A DNA stretch of 41,399 nt from Chara braunii (GCA_003427395.1 BFEA01000010.1:7162068-7203466); one strand, 5' to 3'. Counted from the stretch's first letter, positions 20,988 through 31,740 are shown. Made by a program: numbers and translations. Notes: generated by a model from the letters alone, not told the origin.

Positions 20988-22225
20988 CGTATATTCATAA
21001 ACTTTGTGGTCTGTTGGTAGGCCGATAGGATCTTATCTTTGTTGAACTCGGTGAATTGTCTGAGGAAGTATTTACTCGTTATGCGATTAGTTACCCCCGG
21101 GATTCGCAATGCTACGAGGATCAATTTGCTCAGGAAATCGTTATACGTTGCAAAGTTCTTTCTTTGTACTGCAAGCAGTTCTGTCTCTGTAGCCATTTTC
21201 TCGGTTGCCAGATATTTCCGCATCATTACGTCCCAGGCCTCCTTCCAGGATCCGCTGATCTCGACGATAGCCATTATGTCCCTCCCTAGATTAAACGACA
21301 CATGCTGCCCTAAGTGCTCCATCTTCTCTTCCTCGCTCCACCTTAGTAGTGTCGCCAAATTTTCGTAGTCTATCAAGAATTTCGTCATATTAGCCCCGTC
21401 GAATGTCAGCTTCTTCTTGGCGTCGGCCAGGTATCCCTGATTTTTATTTAGCGCCCGTGTGAGGGAAGACACCATTTTCTTGAGCCCCCCCTCGGTTCAC
21501 CCCGTTCCATTGGTGGTGTCGAAGCCTTGTTCTTCCTTACTGGTACCCGCCCCTTCTCCGGGCTTTGCCGTCCCTTCCGGGTCGAACTAGCCTAGCACCC
21601 TTTTTCTTAAGCTCCAAAGCCCTTCGCATCCCCTTGCGATTATGGGCGAAACCGCTGGTCGGCTTGCCCCACTGGCTATGGCCGACGGGTTGGTAGCCTT
21701 CTCCGCCTCCCTTCCTGGGGATTTTGTTCTCTCCTTTCCTTTCTTGGTTGGCGTCTCCTTATGCTCTCCAGTCCTATCCTTTCTCCTTTTTATAGTATCT
21801 TCTTGGCTCCCCCGCCCCTGGTTTGCTCCTTGATCTTCATTCAGCCCTTCTCCGGCGAAGTCCCCCTCGCCTTCGTTCATCATCTCCTCCAGGAGTTTTG
21901 CGTTATACTCCGCCATTCTTCTTTCTATCTCAGCAAGTTTCTTCCGGGTGTCGGTTAGCCTTACCTTCTTTGACAGCGTGCCGTCAGATGCTCGTGGCGT
22001 CGGACTGCCTTTACTCTTATCCCCCTTAGTTCTCTGAGTTCCTTGTTTGCTCCCTCCGGCTTTTCTTGAGCTTTCCCTGGTTGTCACTTCCTTTCTTCCT
22101 TCCTTAGTACCTTCTGGATTTGCCGATTCTCGGTCCCTCACGGACCCGCCGTTTTGCTCTATGTCCTTCTTTGAGCACTGACTCCCCTTGCTTCGCAGGC
22201 TTCCTGCTTCCTCCTCTGTCGCCAT
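20988..22225 (-). pseudogene. Gag first half of gypsy element
   Basis: Gag forms the virus-like particle that packages the element RNA. The chosen start is the ATG of MATEEEAGS at 22225. The first ~200 residues are hydrophilic and Lys/Glu/Gly-rich, a disordered matrix-like region. They are followed by a TAG at 21587-21589 and another in-frame stop near 21500. The same frame continues with LTFDGANMTKFLIDYENLAT and GSWKEAWDVMMRKYLATEK, a capsid-type fold common in Ty3 gag. It ends at KFMNIRR, where the nested element interrupts it; the other half resumes at 18958. Confidence 0.82.
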
Positions 22226-22701
22226 CCTTTCCTAATCTTGCACAAAGGAAAAAAAAAAATTCGAAATGGCGAGTTGTTTACAACTCTCCAGATTTCCAGA
22301 CCCTAAGGTTTGCTACAGTCTCCCCACCTTTGCCATTTCAATATTTTCTGTTTTATAGTGGCGGTAGCAGGCCTGTCTGCCTTCACTTTGCGGTGTACTG
22401 CTTGCCTTTCCTGTCGGAAAGCCTGTTGCCGGGTTTCGATGTTTTGTCACCACCGTGCCTCGGTTCTAAGGCGGCGTGTCCATGGCGGGTGGGTCCTTCT
22501 TTCGAAGATGACCTTTTGCCTTCCCAACCTTTGGATACCCCTGACGTCCTTGATAGTAGTGGTCATCCTAGTCCCTTTCTGGCATACCCTTAGATGGCGT
22601 AGGACTCCAGCCACTACCCCCCCCGCAGAACGCTATTCTTGCTTTTGTCTTTATCATCTCATAGCTCGAGTTCACCTTTGCCACCTTCCTCGACATTTTT
22701 C
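22226..22701. other. Spacer between gag start and tandem pseudogene array
   Basis: No gene is visible in this 476-bp spacer. A perfect dyad GAGTTGT-TT-ACAACTC lies at 22271-22286, some 45 bases upstream of the gag start. A poly-A run lies at about 22249-22259. The spacer would be the 5' leader of the gypsy element or the 3' flank of the array. Confidence 0.5.
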
Positions 22702-23517
22702 TCACACCGGTTCCTCAGGCCCGTCCTGTTCGTCAAGTTCCTCGAATAGGCTAGCCACCCCCGCAAGGTAGTTTTCCCTCATTCCTATTTCTCTGATAAT
22801 TATTGGCTCATATTCTTCAAAAGCCAAGAGTGGCGCCCCAAATATCAGGATCTCGATGAATTTTAGTAATTCACGGACCCGATTTTCCCAAAACGGCCCG
22901 TGTCTTACCGACACATCGTAAAACATTCTTGTTGTTTGTGGCTGGAAATGGTGAATCCAGATTAGGGTCGAGTTCACCAGTTCCGTTGCCCTCAAGAGGC
23001 TGACGAATATCAAGTCTATCATAAAGCGGGGTACTCAGCACCGCAATCCTGCCATTGGGGCTCTAAACTCTCGCCATCCTCCTACTTCCACCCGGGTTCT
23101 TAGCCCCACATTTCTTCTCCCCCGAACTTCCTATCCTATCCGGTTTAATGCCCTGGCCACCCTCCGGAAGATTGGCAGCAGCCCATGCCCTAGTGCCATC
23201 TCGGTTCCTAGCATGTGCCATCCAATCTCAGGTAAGTACATGGTCCCGGTCACCCTCAGGTCGGTGCATAAGTCGTCTTTTGGCCCCCTATTGAACCTCA
23301 TGCCGCTCCATAGGCAATCCTCCATCATGAAGGCTTGGTCCCTCCCCAAGGTCACAACTCTCCATTCCGTGTCAATTCCTCGGGCCTCGTAGCTCGCTGG
23401 GAGCGACACCTCCCATCCGTTACTGCTTTCTGTGGGTGGTCGAGGGTGTGTGGGTCGTCGCGATGTTCGGGTGCGTCTCATCGCCGTTGCCGGTTGGTGG
23501 GTTCCTGCATGGTTCAT
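22702..23517 (-). pseudogene. Tandem family unit A (unrecognised ~270-residue protein), two stops
   Basis: I do not recognise this protein. The first half (23131-23517) contains GWEVSLPA, a TLGRDQAF block and GTMYLPEIGW...MALG. The second half (22702-23022) contains the family landmark HGPF (codons at 22891-22899), IIIREIG..ENYLAGVASLFEE and an acidic tail. Both halves are in one frame, interrupted by a TAG at 23131-23133 and a TGA at 23035-23037. The TGA replaces the residue before VPRF, where unit C has Trp. The N-terminus is Arg/Thr/Pro-rich. It is the most downstream of four copies and lies closest to the gag. Confidence 0.75.
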
Positions 23518-23623
23518 ACAGAAAGCGAATTCCTCTTATTTCATCTGCTCCCCTGGACATTGCTAGCTATCCTCCTACCTTCTCACCCCATCCTTTCTGT
23601 CGCTCTTGTTTTTCCTTTCCTCT

Positions 23624-24341
23624 CTATTGGCCTGCTTCCTCCTCCGGTAGTTCGAACAAACGATGAACATCGTCTAGGTAGGTCATTCCACGACTTACCT
23701 CGCGCCTAATGACTCTCCACATGGTTTCATCATTTATTAACGGGGTTCTTGGTCTAGTAGTCACAACCGCTCGTAATATGCATAGTACTGTGTACCCCTG
23801 TTCGTCCTCAAAGGGCCCCATCTCCAGGAAGGCCCGATAATATTCTTGATACACCGATGCTTCTTCAAAGCTTAGCGTAGCCAGTGCCGCTACTGCCTGC
23901 TGAACTCGTTCTATACCTCCCATTTGCCTTAGTAGGAAGGGCGACAGGCTCATTCGTACGATTTCGTTTAGTAGGTTAAAGGTTCCTGCCATGACGGTTC
24001 CTACTTCGGTTGTTATGTCGCCAGGTTGTTTGCCAAGCCCCCTCAAGCATAAGTACGGGTTCTCCTCCGGACGCCAAGGTGAACCCAAAGGTGCGCCACC
24101 CCTCTTCTCACCGGTACAACGAACCTGTGGCATGTACGCATCCCAGAAGATCCAAGCTTACGCCCCCGAATTCCCCCCTTGCCCGCCATTCCAATTCCAC
24201 TACTAGGTACACCGTATCTTCTACCAGCTCTACCCCGACCCAGTCCATCACCGGGTCGCTCACTCCGTTCCTGGCCGTCATGCTTATCTCTACCCCGCCA
24301 TCTATCCTGCTGGGCGGCAAGATCGCGACGTATTTTCTCAC
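23624..24341 (-). pseudogene. Tandem family unit B, one stop and one frameshift
   Basis: The first half (24341 down to about 24000) shows SRIDGGVEISMTARNG, WVGVELVEDTVYLVVELEW and, after a TGA at 24108-24110, EEGWRTFGFTLASGGEPVLML. These align with the same blocks of unit C. The frame then shifts between about 24040 and 23950. The second half (to 23624) carries SPFLLRQMGGIERVQQAVAA, FLEMGPFED (GPF at 23810-23818) and REVSRGMTYLDDVHRLFE, with an acidic tail. The start is uncertain: an in-frame stop lies upstream, and GTG at 24339-24341 is only the first possible start. No known family was recognised. Confidence 0.75.
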
Positions 24342-24557
24342 AGCACCATTCTTCGAGCCATTCTGTGGTGTCTTCCTCCGCGCTCCCCTTCAACCGACCG
24401 CTGCACTAAAAAAAAAGTTTGCGCTTTCTTGGTTTAATCTCCTTTTTCTATTCCGCGACACCTTTTTCTTGCCTAATGCCCATTAGTTTCCGACGTTGTC
24501 CCTGCTTCATACATATTCTGATTTCGTCTCCCCTTTGCCTACGTGCTGATCTTTCGG

Positions 24558-25310
24558 CTATACCCATAGTACCTCGAACAATAGGAACACATCTCCTATG
24601 TACGAGGGGGTCGCTGCCACCTCGCGGTGAAGTATCGCATCCTCGGCCCCGTCGTCCACCTCGAGTCGGTCTTCCTTAAAAATTTTCAGGATGTCGACGG
24701 CCTCTTTCGCCCTATCCCCGTGGAACGGTCCCATTTCCAACGAGATCTTGTAGTAAGCGTCGACTAACCATGAAAAGTCCAGGTTTAGTTCGTCTAAGGC
24801 TTTTGCCACCGTGAGGATGTGTTCGTATCCTCCAAACCAGTCTGCTACAAAACGCGGCACCCAGGCCTGAACTATCTGGCACGACAGCCTGAATTTCTCC
24901 TACCCTCCTATCGCAGCGCTACTGCTTACCTCATCCCACCCTTTGTTGGCGAATTCGTAACCCATATTACGAGTCCGTCGCTCGTCCCCTCCTAAGATCC
25001 ACATTGGATCTTGCCCAGACGCCAACGTTACGCAGAACAGTTGCCACCCCCTTCTTGATAAGTAGACCGTCTCGAGGGCTTCTACATTTCCCTCAGCTAT
25101 GTCGTCCCATCCTTCTTCGTCCCTCAACGGTTTTCATACTCTTTCTACCCATAGGAACAATAGTTCTGATGTGATTACTTCCCCTACCCAGTCACAAGTC
25201 GCTCTTCTCCACTCATTTCTTGTTGGTAGGGTCATCTCTACTCCTCCCTCGAACTGTCTTGGCTCCCACCCCCTAAACATCCGACCATTTAAGCGTTGTT
25301 CCCTAGCCAT
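24558..25310 (-). pseudogene. Tandem family unit C, two stops
   Basis: The chosen start is the ATG at 25308-25310 (MAREQRL), because unit D begins with the same MAR in the same position before the GGVEM-type block. An earlier in-frame ATG at 25409 would overlap the end of unit D. Blocks in order are FEGGVEMTLPTRNEW, ITSELLFLWVERV, GNVEALETVYLSRRGW, TLASGQDPMWIL, VPRFVADWFGG, ISLEMGPFHGDRAKEAVDIL (GPF at 24724-24732) and REVAATPSYIGDVFLLFE. All are in one frame apart from a TGA at 25134-25136 and a TAG at 24900-24902. The TAG aligns with a Trp codon of unit A. Function is unknown. Confidence 0.78.
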
Positions 25311-25368
25311 GCTGGTACCCTGCACAATGCCGACCACCCCTATCATTTCTGCCCTACGGACCTTTTCC

Positions 25369-26181
25369 TCAGAAGTCCCAGTCTTCGATTGCATCATCTT
25401 CGTCTTCATCGGTAAGATCGTCCTCTCCCTCGTACCATAGATCTTTCAACCCGTCCACAAACATTTCTCCTATCGCCACATTCCTATAGATTATCTTCCA
25501 GTGGACGGAACTCAGAACAAACACCTCATCTGTGCTGAGGCAGTTTAGTATCTCAGCCAGTTCCTTTGCCCAATTCCCTTCGAACGGTCCCATTTCGACC
25601 GATAGACGGAAGAAGTCCTGTTGGGCGCCCTGGTACAGCCCGAGGTTCGTCATGGACTGGCATATCCGCACCAGCCTACTCCGGGTCCCAAAGACAACGT
25701 CCACCAAGAACGGAGGCACGGTGCACCTCATTGTCCTGAGCGGCCGCCTTACGTTCCCTCTATCTCCGAGTTCCACCCGCACATCTATCTTTTCCATTTC
25801 CATTTCCACCCGCTGACATGCAGCTTACACTACTTCCCGTTCCGCCTGCCTAAATAATTGGTACGAGACTATCCCTAACGCCAAGTCTGCCACCATTGCG
25901 TTCTCCCCTTCCTTGGACAGGTAGATCCAAACCCGGGCTTCCACAGTCCCCCGAAATTCCAAATCTGTCAAGCTTGGCGTTAACCGGGTCAGGCTGACCT
26001 TGGTCAACAACGTTTCTATGCAAAGGAAGGCATCCTCGTCGCCCAGTATCGTGGTTTGATACGCCGGCTCCAGATCTGTCCAGGTCCCTTCCTCTGGCAA
26101 AACGACGGATAACCCGTCCCTAACATCTATTGGCATTTCTGGTCTGCTGGAATAGATTGGGGATGACAGTCGCCGCGCCAT
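25369..26181 (-). pseudogene. Tandem family unit D, one stop
   Basis: This is the best-preserved copy, with a single in-frame TAA at 25825-25827 between its halves. The first half starts at MARRLSSP (26181) and has GLSVVLPEEGTW, ILGDEDAFLCIETLL and GTVEARVWIYLSKEGE...DLALG. The second half has KIDVRVELGDRGNVRR, CTVPPFLVDVVFG, LSVEMGPFEGNWAKELAEIL (GPF at 25583-25591) and a strongly acidic tail ending DAIEDWDF. Its stop codon overlaps the upstream open frame of unit C. It reads open upstream of the ATG for several codons, so the start is likely but not certain. No known family was recognised. Confidence 0.78.
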
Positions 26182-28980
26182 CTCGGTTCCAACACTCGAC
26201 CCTGTTTTTTTTCACAGCCAAACACCACCCCCGGTTCTCGGGTCCGATCAGCCTAAATCCTGGATGAGAATATTTCAGAGCCCTCATCAAGGTCTAGCCT
26301 AGTTTACCTCCCCAATTCTCAAATTCTAACCTTCTTCGTATATGCCCAAGTCGCCCTTTTTTCACCCAAACTCATTTTCTTGGTTCCTTTCAAGCTGACC
26401 TCTCTCTTCGTCTCATGATCTTCACTCACTCGTGCGGACTTAGGCAGGGGGTGAGAATAGACTAGAATCATCGCCCCGCTCAACAGCTCATATCGCAATA
26501 ATCTTTACAGAGGGGGATACAAAATACGAAAACTCAGGCAACCTCGCATACAAGGCACGGTCATTTCCTCACCGGCCTTCTTCCCAAAGTGGTCTCTCCA
26601 CTGTTACCGTCGGTAGAGTTTTATCCCATACCTCAAGCACAACTCAACCGTCGCGAGCGTGGTACCCAGGCTCCGGCACAGGGCATCACCCCTCTTCGTT
26701 TGCCCAAAATACCCCATCCCGTCTTGCCGCTCTTGCACACCCTGTTGGTATCGGGAATCACCCCGCGCACCCCGCTTGGAGCAAAAGTCAGCCGTCCGGG
26801 CATTCACTTCCATCGGTCTGATAAGAATCAGCCTTTCCCAAACCGTACTATGGGAGGCTACTAATCGTCTCCGAGGCTCCCTCACTGCCTCACATGCAGT
26901 GGTCCTCCCCCGCCAGCCGATAAGCTAAAGCCCCGGCTGAGGAGACGTTTCGCATCCCGCCTGGGCAAGGTGTCGAGCCATGCTCGGTCCGCCCGGGAAA
27001 GAGTGCTACGAATCAACCGGCGAGACCAACTCCTGTCCGACAGCTCAGTGGCCCGACCTCCGCACGTGGGACCTGGCGGCACTACAATAGAAACGATGTT
27101 TCCCAATCCCGCACCGGCTGGTGCAAACCCATCCTTTCCTTCCGAAAGGCAGGACGCTCGATTCCCTCATGCAGGTCCCAAGTCCCAAGTGGGACACACA
27201 TAGAACAAGTGCCTTTCCCAAAGGTGCATCCGGCGCAACCTACCCAAATCTCACAAATTTCTCTCATGACAGTGTGTGTCACTCCCCCTATTGTCCATAT
27301 ACAGTGGCTGGTTCCTTCTCGTGAGCATCTTCAAAGGTGAGCTAGTTTTCTTTGGAGTCTAGCAACTCCCTTCATTCCCATTTGTCTTCCTTCGTCTGTC
27401 CTTTCATAGGGTAGGATTGTTCCTTCTTGATGACCCTTGTGTTCATGTTGGTTCCTTTAAGCATTTCAAGTGTATAGTGCATGAGCCCGCTGGGCTCAGA
27501 AGAAGAAGGGAGAAAAACACCCAGGCGGTCGGATCACTCCGCCGTGGGATTTTCATTGGACCACGGTTGAAGCCGAAGTACCAACCGCCTGCCAGGTAAC
27601 CGGAGCCCTTCTTTCATACGAAGAGAAAGGGTTGACCTGCGACTTGCCCGAAGCTTCCCAGGACTGGCGAACACCAGCACCGGAGGAAGGGGGGCTAGAG
27701 CTACCCCTCCAAGGAGTGAGTTGATCAAATGTGCAATCATGCATGTTATAACTCAAGGCCTGGCCATGCCATGCGCCCAACCACCCTCAAGTCTGATTCT
27801 CTCAAGGGAAATAGCAAGCACAAGTCTGATTTCCTTCTCTTTAGTTGTGTACACGGTCTTGCGTAGGGCGCCCCCCTCGGGATCACAAGGGTCAGTTTAA
27901 CCCCCTACCCGACACCTCCACCATTTTTGTAGGGCCAAACCCCGATAGACTTTGGAACCTTTGTCGACCCCACTGCGGGTCCCAGTTCGCTCGGCCCGCC
28001 CACGCTCATGCTCAGGGCACGGGCCGTTCGTCCCAGGGTCACCCCCAACAGTGCTTTGAGATGGATGGGGGTGGGCCGTCGAGCGAGAGAGCTTTGACAT
28101 TGGGGATGTAACTCAGCCCTCGCGCCGAGTGGTAGTGTCGTTGGTCATTTCGCAAGCGCTGATTTTCTGATTCTTGGTTGTGTTCTCAAGCAAATGCTTA
28201 CGCAGGCAGTCCAGGGGTTCTTTGAGAGTTCCTCTTCTTTTGTGCGTAGGCTAAGAGTTATCCTTAGGCCACGCACTATTTCCCTAAACACAACAATCCT
28301 ATGGCGTCATCGGGGTGCGACAACACCGTCTTTCCCCTCGCCCCTACGTACCCCTCGTGTCTCACACATTCCATCCATCGTAATTGGTGCAAGCCCCTTA
28401 GTCGTTTTGGGGCCTTCATACGCATGCATAGGCTACTTCACATTCTGAGCAGCAAAAGTCCCACTCCTTTCTTTCATTCACACTCCAAACCTCTTGGGCA
28501 AAGGTCTTCTTTCATGGGTCGATTTTACACTATGGTCCCTGTAGCCTCTTTGCCCTCTCTTCTCTTTTCCTTTGCCGCCCGACTTCCCCGGCTCGGTCCC
28601 GCTCAAAGCATTCCAAGGCTTACTCACCTACACAATCCCACACGAAGGCAAAAACAGGTACCATCCCCCATTGGGGTCAACACATAGCCCTTACCGCATG
28701 CCTAACTTTCTTTCTTTTTGGTTTCTCTCTATTCTCCCTCCTTTGCTCAATCAGTTCATCCTTTTTTCATAGTTATGCTGTCGGGGAAATGGTTGAGTCA
28801 ATTGACATTGCTTAAAGTACCGACTTTGTCTAGTCCCTTTTCCGGACTTGACTTCTCTCAATTGCTCAACGTTTTTTGCTTTCCTTCTCGGCGGCACAAG
28901 GGACCGGCAGCCCTCCCCCCGCATACTTTCTCCGCCAAGTGAGGAAAAATTCTTTTCACCGTTCGTTCCCTGGAAATGTA
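26182..28980. other. Gene-free stretch, nothing recognised
   Basis: Several open stretches of 60-140 residues exist on both strands (for example minus 26604-26885 and minus 26882-27106). None shows motifs, internal homology or the conserved blocks of the neighbouring array. The region is GC-rich to about 28100. It could contain the 5' LTR of the gypsy element or the upstream part of the tandem family. At about 28301-28325 a GTCAT...GCGACAACACCGT phrase resembles 11779-11810. Confidence 0.4.
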
Positions 28981-29055
28981 ACAAGTGAGTGGTGAAGGGT
29001 TAGTTATATGCCAAGTGGTGGAAGGGGGAGAGGGTAAGATGGAGAGGGAGAGAAG

Positions 29056-29060
<5 letters not shown>

Positions 29061-29092
<32 letters not shown>
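29061..29092. repeat. GA microsatellite at assembly gap
   Basis: A run of AG dinucleotides ends directly at the run of Ns. The gap probably reflects failure to assemble through this repeat. Confidence 0.95.
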
Positions 29093-29259
29093 NNNNNNNN
29101 NNNNNNNNNNNNNNNNNNNNNNNNNNNNNNNNNNNNNNNNNNNNNNNNNNNNNNNNNNNNNNNNNNNNNNNNNNNNNNNNNNNNNNNNNNNNNNNNNNNN
29201 NNNNNNNNNNNNNNNNNNNNNNNNNNNNNNNNNNNNNNNNNNNNNNNNNNNNNNNNNNN
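29093..29259. other. Assembly gap (167 N)
   Basis: All bases are N. Any apparent open frame across this stretch is meaningless. Confidence 0.99.
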
Positions 29260-29399
29260 TCCTACTCCTAATCAATTCATCCCCTATTTATCCCCACCAC
29301 CCTACCTAAGGTTCTCCCTCTATGCCTTGCTTCTTCGCGCCCCCTTGGTCGTGACCCTTTGGTTGGGGAGTGGGGTGAAGAGGGAAGGAGGTGTAAGGT

Positions 29400-30020
29400 A
29401 GTTGGGCGTGGGGAGTGGTGGAGAAGATGGAGGAGGAAGACGACGTGAGGTGGCCGACTATGGAGGATGGGTGAAGGAGATGGGCGAGGGAGATGATGTG
29501 AGGTGATTTGGTTATGGAGGATGGGTGAAGGAGATGGGCGAGGGAGATGGTGTGACGTGATTGGCTATAGGGGATGGGTGAAGAAGATGGAGGTGGAGTG
29601 AGGTGGATGGCTATGGTGGATGGGTGAAGGGGATGGAGGCGGGAGGTGGTGCGAGGCAGATGGCTATGGTGGATGGGTGAAGAAGATGGAGGGGGGGGGG
29701 ATGATGCGAGGTGGATGGCTATGGTGGATGAGGGAGATGGAGGAGGGAGATGGCGAGAGGTGGATGGTTATGGCGGATGGGTGAAAAGGATGGAGGTGTG
29801 AGATGGATGGCTATGGTGGATGGGTGCAGGAGATGGAGGAGGAAGACGGTGTGAGGTGGATGGCTATGTGGATGGGTGAAGAAGATGGGGGAGGAGGAAG
29901 GTGTGAGGTGGCTGGTTATGGTGGATGGATGGGGAAGATAGAGTAGGAAGAGGTGTGAGGTGGTGGGCTACGGTTGATGGATGAAGAGGATGGAGGAGGA
30001 AGGGTCAATGTAAAGAAGAT
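29400..30020 (+). repeat. G-rich minisatellite, about 11 units of ~50 bp
   Basis: The phrase (A)TGGCTATGGTGGATGGGTGA with GAAGATGGAGGAGG-type spacers recurs about eleven times, at spacings of roughly 41-60 bp. The strand is strongly G/A-rich with almost no C. No protein is encoded. Confidence 0.88.
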
Positions 30021-30159
30021 GGTGGATGGGCGAACCCCTTAATCATGCCAAGCGGTCAGCGCCTGTGGACCAGGCCCTTAGCCTAGGAAGCACCAGTAGT
30101 CAATCACCCAATCACCGACTATAGTTGCAGTAATCAAATAGCAATCAAGAAGCAATCAA

Positions 30160-30440
30160 GCGTCGGGCACCCATCGCATAACAGTAGCATCCAAGCGTCG
30201 GTCACCCATCCCACAACAGTAACAGCCAAACGTTGGTCACCCATCCCACAGCAGTAGCAGCCAAGCGCCGGTCACCCATCCCACAGCAGTAGCAACCAAG
30301 CGCCGGTCACCCATCCCAGAGCAGTAGCAGCCAAGCGTCGGTCACTCATCCCATAGCAGTAGCAGCCAAGCGCCGGTCACCCCTCCCTCAACAGTAGCAG
30401 CCAAGCGTCGGTCACCCATCCCACAACAGTAACAGCCAAG
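30160..30440 (+). repeat. 35-bp tandem repeat, 8 copies
   Basis: CGGTCACCCATCCCACA recurs with CACCCATC-type anchors at 30169, 30203, 30238, 30273, 30308, 30343, 30378 and 30413. Copies are joined by CAGTAGCAGCCAAGCG. After the first step of 34 the period is exactly 35 bp. Confidence 0.93.
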
Positions 30441-30459
30441 ATATAAGCACAAGTAAACT

Positions 30460-31520
30460 TAACATGAACCGTGGACAATGCATGAGCTCATGACTATTGG
30501 ATTGCTAGGAAAAGCACGAACACAAGTAGCGATTTACACCCAAGTGAAGAATGAAGCAAAACATAGAGAGAAAGTGAGTGAAACTCACTTTTGATCACAC
30601 ATACACAAAAGGGAAAGTGGCGATATACTCTAAAGTGAAGAAATGGACAATGCATGAGCTCAACACTACTAGAATATTAGGAAAAGCAAAGATACATGTA
30701 GCGATTTATATCAAAGTGAAGAATGAAGCAAAACATGGAGACAAAGTGAGTGAAATTCACTTTTGAGCACACATACACAAAAGGGAAAATGACGATTTAC
30801 TCTAGAGTGAAGAAATGGACAATGCATGAGCTCAACACTACTAGAGAATTAAGAAAAGCAAAGATACATGTAGCGATTTACACCAAAGTGAAGAATGAAG
30901 CAAAACATGGAGAGAAAGTGAATGAAACTCACTTTTGAGCGCACATACAAAAATTAAAGTAGCGATTTACTCTAGAGTGAAGAAGTGGACAATGCATGAG
31001 CTCAAGACTCCTAGAACGCTAAACAAGCAAGGATAGAAGTAGCGATTTACACCCAAGTGAAGAATGAAGTAAAACATGGAGAGAAAGTGAGTGAAACTTA
31101 CTTTTGATCACACATATACAAAAGGGAAAGTAGCGATTTACTCTAGAGTGAAGAAATTGACAATGCATGAGCTCCATACTACTGGAACACTAGGAAAAGC
31201 AAGAATAGAAGTAGCGATTTACACCGAAGTTTAGAATGAAGCAAATCATGAAGAGAAAGTGAGTGAAATCAGTTTTGAGCACACATACACAAAAGGGAAA
31301 GTAGCGATTTACTTTAGAGTGAAGAAATGGACAATGCATGAGCTCAACACTACTAGAACACTAGGAAAGGCAAAGATACATGTAGCGATTTACACCAAAG
31401 TGAAGAATGGAGCAAAAACATGGAGAGAAAGTGAGTGGAACTCACTTTTGAGCACACATACACAAAAGGGAGAGTAGCGATTTACTCTAGAGTGAGGAAA
31501 TGGACAATGGGGAGTGCATT
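30460..31520 (+). repeat. ~172-bp satellite, about 6 copies, with internal half-repeats
   Basis: GACAATGCATGAGCTCA recurs at 30474, 30646, 30818, 30988, 31159 and 31330, and a broken copy lies at 31503. The spacing is 172, 172, 170, 171, 171 and 173. Inside each unit GTAGCGATTTAC followed by AGTGAAGAA occurs twice, about 81 and 92 bp apart (for example 31301, 31382 and 31474). The unit is therefore an ancient dimer of ~86 bp. The similar short proteins predicted in successive units are repeat artefacts. Confidence 0.93.
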
Positions 31521-31599
31521 ACTAGTGGAAAACCCCCTTACTATTTGTACTAACCTTTGGAAGGCATGTATGGAAAGAGAGAAGATAAGAGAAAGTGTT

Positions 31600-31707
31600 G
31601 GTGTTGGAACATGGGAGGATGAGAGAAGAAGAGGAAGAAGAGGAAGAAAGAGGAGAAGAAGAAGAGGAAAAAAAAGAAGAAGAAGAAGACGAAGAAGACG
31701 AAGAAGT

Positions 31708-31740
<33 letters not shown>

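Larger units (their letters stand above)
13089..22225 (-). mobile_element. Degenerate Ty3/gypsy-type LTR retrotransposon with nested insertion
   Basis: Gag, zinc knuckle, protease, RT, RNase H and integrase follow in the canonical Ty3/gypsy order on the minus strand. Downstream there is an extra charged region. The coding part is about 7.1 kb without the 2.03 kb insertion. At least seven premature stops and several frameshifts make it inactive. LTRs, primer-binding site and polypurine tract could not be fixed by eye, so the true ends lie beyond these coordinates. Confidence 0.88.
22702..26181 (-). other. Four-copy tandem array of a novel two-module protein
   Basis: Units D, C, B and A lie head to tail on the minus strand. 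The invariant Gly-Pro-Phe codons are 859, 914 and 919 bp apart, so this is a regular tandem duplication. Conserved landmarks in order are G-G-V-E-M/L-P, a hydrophobic strand, Y-L-x3-G-W, (L)-A-(S/L)-G, (V)-P-x-F, E-M-G-P-F, A-K-E-x3-I-L, R-E-V-A, Y-(L/I)-D-D-V-x2-L-F-E and an acidic end. Nucleotide similarity is low while the protein pattern persists, which implies old duplication with past selection on the protein. The gag of the gypsy element follows 0.48 kb downstream in the same orientation. Confidence 0.75.

Noticed and set aside
11800-28330. LTR pair of the first gypsy element marked by the shared CGACAACACCGT
   Set aside because: Only a short phrase is shared; the flanking hundreds of bases do not visibly align, so no LTR is claimed.
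28985-29401. Open frame crossing the N gap
   Set aside because: Ns cannot support a reading frame.
30578-31477. Small paralogous proteins of 62-72 residues with VAIY..VK motifs
   Set aside because: They are successive units of the 172-bp satellite read from the same phase, not genes.
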